A stretch of DNA of 64,000 bases. Origin: Helianthus annuus (taxonomy: Eukaryota > Streptophyta > Magnoliopsida > Asterales > Asteraceae). The notes below the pieces were generated by a model, which was not told the DNA's origin, ran no database searches, and was given only the letters and a program-made list of their open reading frames with translations. The position numbers and the translations under genes are program-made. The number at the start of each line of letters is the position of its first letter. Position 1 is the stretch's first letter. The stretch lies in assembly GCF_002127325.2 (NCBI RefSeq), contig NC_035449.2, positions 81,365,451-81,429,450 of the forward strand, given 5' to 3'. Of the stretch, positions 58,438 to 64,000 are shown piece after piece.

Positions 58438-61400
58438 TTATTGCCTCATTAACAGCTCCCTTATCTGACCTTTAAATTGTAATTCAAAGTCAAGGGCATC
58501 TGTATCTTCATCATCCCTGCTAAGTGGAAGATCAAGGAGATCCTGCAAATCTTCAAGACTCAGGCCAAGAGCTTGTTCCCTTGATATTTTCTCCACTTCT
58601 CCACCAGACCTGAGCAAAGTCAATACGCAGGTCTGTTTGTCAGTTGCCCACTTTTGTATTTTTGAGCCTGGTGGGTTTCTTGGGAGATGTTTATTTGCAG
58701 AAGTATTTGGTGAGGCTGGCCTGTTCATCACTGGCTGAGCAGTGGTAGCAGAGTTTTCCTGTTCAAGTTCTTCTTTTAACGTTCTTAACAAGCCTTCTTT
58801 TAAAACAACATTTCCAGCAAGAATTTCTTGAACAGTTTCAGCTCCTAACTGGCTTTGTGTCCTTCTTTTGTAGATGGCATTACCAGCTGGAGCAGTGGCT
58901 CTCCTGATTTGCAGCTTTGATGGTCCTTTTGAAACCGCTGCTTCAGGGTAGTCAGGTTTTTGAGGAATTTTTGGATCTTTCTTTCTTAATTCCTCCAACC
59001 TTTTGTAGGTTGACCTGACCAAATCTTCTTTCCATCTAGCAACTTGTCTTTTGGTGCCAAATTCAGCAACAACCAGTTCTTCTTTCATTCTCTTTAGTTC
59101 CAACTGCTTTTCAGGTACATTCCTTTTGAACTTTGCCCAATCAGGAGGAGTGTGAGTGACTTTCCTTTTTATCATGTCTTGAATTCTGGCTGCTTCAGCT
59201 TCAAGCTCTGGAACAGTCCACTCTTTGTACATGTGTCTCTCTCCTTTGTATTTCTTGTAAAACATAATGCTTTCAATGTAGTCTTTCTTCAAAGTTTCAG
59301 CTGCTCTTTCTGAAATTTGTTGACTGACATTTTTAGCAAAACGTTCTAGGGAACTGACTTGTGTGAGCAGATATTGGTAGTATCTTGATACTTCTTTGTC
59401 AGATTTCCCTTGTGTGTTTCTTTTCGAGATATCCTCTGCTTGCTTGGCCTTTATCTTCAAATATTCTTCAATGTTTTTGGGCCAAGGATATCCTTTGATT
59501 GAAGGCAAGCTCCTTTTGGCAGGGTCATCCTCAGTATAAAAGGATTTTATTTCTTCTCTAACCGCTTCTAGTTCAAGAGGAAATTGAACACCTGTAGGAG
59601 GTAAGAGCTTGTGCATTGGAATAGAAGAGAGTGGAACTGGTTTTGGTATATTGACAAGAGCTAAAGGTTTTGAAGATGTTGGGGATGGTGAAGTGACATC
59701 ATCTTTAGGAATTAGCCTTCTCCTCTTTATTTGAGGAGGGACTGATGAAGTTTTGGATGGAAAGGTGGTTGTAGTGGCAGTGGTTTGTGATAGACTACCA
59801 GTTGTTGAAACAACTGGTGTTCCAACTACTGTTGTCTTTACAGCAGAAGTTATAACAACTGCCGTCTTCTGCCTTTTGACAAGAGGTGATTGTGATTTTG
59901 TTGGTGATGGAGGTAATGCATTGGATGTAATGTGTGTTGAAGTGGTGTGTGTTGAAGTGGGAACAGATGTTGAAACTACTGAAGTACCAACAGCAGCTGA
60001 TACACCAGGAGTTACAACAGCTGTTTTAGGTGGTGGTTTTTGAGCAGACTTTGAACGTCTGGCCGGAATGGATTTGGGTAGCCTTACTTTTCTAGTAGGC
60101 TTCTTCTTTTCATCAATGAGATTTTCATCATCTCTTGACCCTGAAGTACCCTGATCCGGATAATCCACCCTGGCTTTCTTTTTGGCATCTCTATCCCTTT
60201 TTACACATGCAAGTGCTTCTGCAAGTGCATTTGTGGTCACATAAATTTTCTTACTCCCATCTGGCAAAGGAATCTGTTTGGTCATATTGGAATTTTCTGG
60301 TGCGAGGTAGAGACCATCTGTTATTCCTTTCCTTCTCCATTCCTGAATTTTCTCCCCCTTTTTGGCATTATCTTCGGGGAGTTGATCAATGAAGAACACT
60401 GGTGGAGGAGCAGTGCTAGTGGAGTGCAAGATCTGAGTTTTGAGAGCCTTTGGATCAGCCTGAGTGTCTTTGTACCTAGACTCCATAGCATTTCTCAATT
60501 GTTGAACATGTTTTTCATGTTGCTGATCTGCTATTTGTGCTTGATGATGGAGAAAAGGTTGAAATAGATTCTAGAGCTCATTTGTAGCAGGTGCCTGTTG
60601 GAGAGCAGGTGCTTGAGGTGGAATAGCGGTGGATTGTACCTTTTGTACTTGTAACAACTGTTGTAGCATATCTTTGAGTTCTGCAACAGAGTTATCAAGT
60701 TTTTCAACACGAGCCGTCAATTTCTGGTACTTTAAACCATCACCCAATTTAATGGGATCATCTGATTTCCCACTAACAGTGGTTTTACCAGTGGTAGAAG
60801 TAGGGAGTTTACTCCAAACCTTAACCACTGATGCCCTTTTTTCTTGGTACTGGGGTCTTCTTCCTTCAACACTTGACAACCTTTTGATGTTGCCAGTAGG
60901 ATAAATAAATCCACTGGTGGTTGGCAGAGGTGCTATAAAAGGAATTGCCTCCAAGGAAGTCTTATTGATGTAACCACTGTCCAACTGTAAACCTGTAGGT
61001 TCAACAGTTGTAGTGGCTGCTTCACTTGGATTACCACAAAGAGTTACTTGTAACTCAATGGGTGTAACCTCCTCAGGTTGTGTTGGTGGGTTAGCAATGA
61101 ATGATTCAGCAGGCTCAGTCATTTGTTGAGGTATATTCTCATTGGCAGGTGATTGAGAAGGACTGAGTAATGCCTGGTTCAAATCAATTGCATCCAACAG
61201 TAGTTGTGTTTTTGGTGGAATTGAGGATGTGATGGTAGGTGTAGAAATCAGATTTGCTCCGGGCATTGAGCTATGGATGATGGAGACGAGTGTATCCAGA
61301 GCATCATAATATGGTGGCCCTTTGTGTACAACCTGTTCTTTTTGTGAAGAAGCAGGAGGAGGTATTGTTATGGGTTGAGATATTTGTACCAACTGCTGTG

Positions 61401-62445
61401 AGGAAGAAGCAGCAGTGGTTTCTTATGACATTTGTGTTGTCACAGGCATTAACTCTGGTATCTCATCCTCCAGAGTTGCCATTTTGATTGGTTTGGGGGG
61501 TTTTTGATTTTTCTTTTTGTAAAGCTTTTTGGATTTTGTAGGTGTGGGTTTCAAAACAGTTGGTCTGCTGCTTTGATCACCTAGAGCAGTAGGCTCAGCA
61601 GGAGATACCTGAGGAGCAGTGGTTGCTGCTAAATTCTGCTCAGGTACCCCTGCTTGTGTTTTGCAAGGTGCTAACATTCGTGAAAAAGTTTCAGATGTTA
61701 GGCAGTTTATTGCAGTTATTTCACCTTGGTTTATTAGAGCTAAATCATCCTTACGGAATTTCTTTTGAAAATAATAGCTTAAAAACCTTGGGAATAGTAA
61801 GAATGATTTGCTTTCAACATTATTAACCAAATATTTAAAGATTTCCCGAGAATAATTATAATTTTCTTCTTGAAGAATTGCATATCCCAGATTTTGAATC
61901 TTTATAGGGATCTCATTAAAAGAAGTGGTTTTGTTTGAAACACATAGGAGGAGGGTATGAAATAGAAATCTTGGTGCAGGAGGAAAATAACCTTTTTCTA
62001 AGGTTAGTTTCTTCATCATTGTGGCTTCATACCCTCTTTCAATGAAGTCAATGTGCAACTCGTTTTTAGTGAAGAAAGTTTTACTTGCCTGGTCATCGAG
62101 TTGAAAGACTTCGGAGATGGATTGTGGTGTAATGTGGACAGCTTTACCTTTTATGGAAGATTGGATTGCAGTTGCAATGTCTCCTTGTTTTTCAAGGGTT
62201 GCATTCTTCCAAAATTCCCTTTGGGTCGCCAAGTAGATGGGTGCGTCGGCGGTGAGCAAAGTTTTATACTTTGATTTTGCCATGATGGTGATAATGGAAT
62301 CGAAAACATCTGTGGTTCCTGGTTTTGTGAGAAGACCCAGGAGATTGAGAGATTTTTTGAATGGAATTTCAGTGGTAGTTTCCTTTTGAGAGGCTGTTTT
62401 CGATGATTTTGATGTGGGTTTTGCAGAGAGCTTCGATTTTGTCAT
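58438..62445 (-). pseudogene. Third ORF of element G, about 1335 codons with two nonsense codons
   Basis: The ATG at 62443-62445 opens MTKSKLSAKP. Residues 1 to about 260 form the conserved domain (FWKN about 78-81, ITPQSISEVFQLDD, RFLFHTLLLCVSN, LLFPRFLSYYF) shared with B and D. Pro/Thr/Ser-rich linkers follow, then a coiled coil (LTARVEKLDNSVAELKDML), more Thr/Ser-rich sequence, a basic helical region (RFAKNVSQQISERAAETLKK, YKKYKGERHMYKEW) and the tail LSLEDLQDLLDLPLSRDD. Only TAA 61423-61425 (codon 341) and TAG 60571-60573 (codon 625) break the single frame. No signal peptide or membrane span is evident, so 'envelope' is not supported. It is the best copy in the window for defining this protein. 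Confidence 0.84.
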
Positions 62446-62981
62446 TTTTGAAACGAAACGATCGAAGAAATTTGTGAGAAATGAGAAGAAAAACTGCTTT
62501 GAGAAGAGAATTTTTTAAGAATTCAATTCGACAGTAAAACCCTGTTTTGATGGTGAGTGGGGATGTTATAGGAAAGAGAATGAATGCTGACGTGGCAGCC
62601 GTTACAAAAGGTCTGACTGCTATGTACTGCCCACGTGACAACCACTGGTGAAAATGAAGGACAGTACTTTTGGTGAAAGCAACTGATGAAAGCAGTGGAA
62701 AGGGGGCAGTGGATGATTTTCACTATCAGTGGATAGCATATCAGTGGATAAGACACTGCTTTTGAACAACAGTGGTTATCAAGGAATGAGAGAACAGAGG
62801 TTGCCTTTCAGCAGTGGGCAGACTTTTTGAAGTAGAGCAGACTTTTGAACAATCAGCGGTTATGGCAGACTTTTAAGGATTTTAATGAAATTATCATTTT
62901 TAAGCTATTTTTAAGGATGGATTTTTGATTTTCTGAAAACATTTTGTTGCTTTTATTCATAGAAAAACAAGATGTTGCTTG
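62446..62981 (-). other. Spacer between pol and third ORF of G
   Basis: Homologous to 15182-15734 in B. AGCAGTGG/CAGTGGAT words are dense at about 62690-62860. CTATAAC near 62568 is a weak TATA candidate on the minus strand. No coding frame. Confidence 0.65.
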
Positions 62982-64000
62982 TTATTCCATGTTTAGCATC
63001 CCAATCCTAGAGACCAAGCTTTCAAAAGTGGCTGTATCAAGTGCTTTTGTGAGCACATCTGCCAGCTGGTCTTTAGTTGGGACATGATGCAGAGAAATCA
63101 AACCTTTTTCATAGCAATCCCTCACAAAGTGATGTCTGATGTCGATGTGCTTTGTGGTAGAATGGGAAACTGGATTTTTGAAGATATTTTCTGCTGCCTG
63201 GCTGTCCAACATGAGTGGTGTCTTTAAGGCAGTGATACCAAAATCCAGTAACTGATTTTGAAGCCACAGGAGTTGGGTTGTACAGCTTGCAACAGCAATG
63301 TATTCAGCCTCAGCAGTGGATGTTGAAACTGCTGCTTGCTTTTTGCTTTGCCAAGAGACTAAGCAATCACCTAGAAACTGGCACCCTCCTGAAGTGGACT
63401 TCCTTGTGGTGTGACATCCAGCAAAGTCACTGTCTGAAAAACCTGAAAGCTTGATATTCCCATTAGCTGGATACCAGATACCAAGTGTGGGAGCACCTTT
63501 TATGTATCTGAGAATCCTTTTTACAGCAATGAGATTTGATTTTCTGGGAGCTGATTGACTTCTTGCACAGACACATGTTGCAAACATGATGTCTGGTCTG
63601 GATGCAGTTAGGTACAATAAGGAACCAATCATGCTTCTATAGAGTGTTTGGTCAATCAGCTCATCCTTTTCATCAGACATGACCAGCTTATTTGTGGCCA
63701 TGGGTGTGCTGCATGGTTTACAATCATTCATATCAAATTTGGTTAAAAGTTCTTTAGCATATTTGCTTTGATGAATGAAAGTTCCATTTTGCAACTGCTG
63801 TACTTGGAGACCAAGAAAGCATTGCAGCTCACCCATTGCACTCATTTCAAACTTAGGTGTCATGAGTTCTCTAAACTCTTCACACATTTTGGTACATGTG
63901 CTTCCAAAAATAATGTCATCCACATAAATTTGGACAATCATTAAATCTTTCCCTCTCCATTTAAGAAACAGTGTTTTATCAGTGGTACCTCTTTTGAAAC
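62982..64000 (-). CDS. pol: Copia pol of element G, RT end and RNase H (partial)
   Basis: The frame is open from the window edge to the stop at 62982-62984. It contains the RT motif YVDDIIFGST (YVDD 63915-63926), FLGLQVQQLQN, the connection (DQTLYRSMIGSLLYLTASRPD) and RNase H (DSDFAGCHTTRKS, STAEAEYIAVAS, HFVRDCYEKG, ADVLTKALD). The residue that is a stop in B at 16056-16058 is glutamate here. No break is visible in this part, so G may have been active recently; the rest lies beyond the window. Confidence 0.93.
   Translation of the reverse strand, partial: FKRGTTDKTLFLKWRGKDLMIVQIYVDDIIFGSTCTKMCEEFRELMTPKFEMSAMGELQCFLGLQVQQLQNGTFIHQSKYAKELLTKFDMNDCKPCSTPMATNKLVMSDEKDELIDQTLYRSMIGSLLYLTASRPDIMFATCVCARSQSAPRKSNLIAVKRILRYIKGAPTLGIWYPANGNIKLSGFSDSDFAGCHTTRKSTSGGCQFLGDCLVSWQSKKQAAVSTSTAEAEYIAVASCTTQLLWLQNQLLDFGITALKTPLMLDSQAAENIFKNPVSHSTTKHIDIRHHFVRDCYEKGLISLHHVPTKDQLADVLTKALDTATFESLVSRIGMLNME

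Larger units (their letters stand above)
57647..64000 (-). mobile_element. SIRE-type Ty1/copia element G, 3' half (runs off right edge)
   Basis: Minus-strand order from the right edge: RT (partial), RNase H, spacer, third ORF, polypurine tract, 3' LTR. The LTR is the same length as that of A (740) and about 98% identical. Its coding region is much better kept than that of B. Confidence 0.93.

Noticed and set aside
58438..62445. Envelope protein
   Set aside because: The position after pol matches the 'env-like' ORFs of Sireviruses, but I see no signal peptide, membrane span or fusion-like segment.
1..64000. A and G as two halves of one element split by B
   Set aside because: A has its 5' LTR on its right and G its 3' LTR on its left, so each runs away from the other; 1.2 kb of unrelated DNA also lies beside A.

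Overview
The window is plant nuclear DNA made almost entirely of LTR retrotransposons, with no host gene, tRNA, rRNA or CRISPR array recognised. The element types (SIRE-type Ty1/copia with extra downstream reading frames, Tekay-type Ty3/gypsy chromoviruses with 2.2-2.5 kb LTRs) fit a large eudicot genome. An Asteraceae source (sunflower, lettuce or chrysanthemum relatives) is my best guess from overall familiarity, not from a diagnostic gene.

Layout: (1) 1-1963 is the 5' end of a minus-strand SIRE-type element A that runs off the left edge. (2) 1964-3171 is a broken gypsy-type LTR plus AT-rich unassigned DNA. (3) 3172-57543 is a minus-strand SIRE-type element B (target duplication AAACT), about 12.5 kb without its insertions. 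B carries two insertions: C at 4468-11655 (plus strand, TCAGG), a gag-only element without pol inside B's third ORF, and D at 22879-57527 (plus strand, GGGTT), a 14.7 kb SIRE-type element inside B's 5' LTR. D carries two chromoviruses: F at 27399-37224 (AAATG) in its gag and E at 44693-54844 (ATCAC) in its third ORF. (4) 57544-57646 is the other side of B's target. (5) 57647-64000 is a minus-strand element G, of the same family as A, that runs off the right edge. Hand-counted LTR differences fit the nesting: B about 2.2%, D about 2.0%, C about 1.7%, F about 1.5%, E about 0.5%.

In the copia elements the order is gag (long, with two separated zinc knuckles and coiled coil), pol (protease, integrase, RT, RNase H), then a long third ORF. 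In D the third ORF appears to be a separate spliced gene with its own TATA box. E and F encode a single gag-pol with a short intron near the gag start and a C-terminal chromodomain. E is the only full-length element whose coding frame is open throughout; the others carry a few nonsense codons and one-base frameshifts.

The most unusual signals are noncoding. Families C, D, E and F each carry their own short word repeated about every 20-60 bases in the LTR or leader. In C and D the words also form an inverted pair ending 8-12 bases before each TATA box. A roughly 350-base block after the gag/pol region, shared by C and D, keeps base pairing through compensatory changes.
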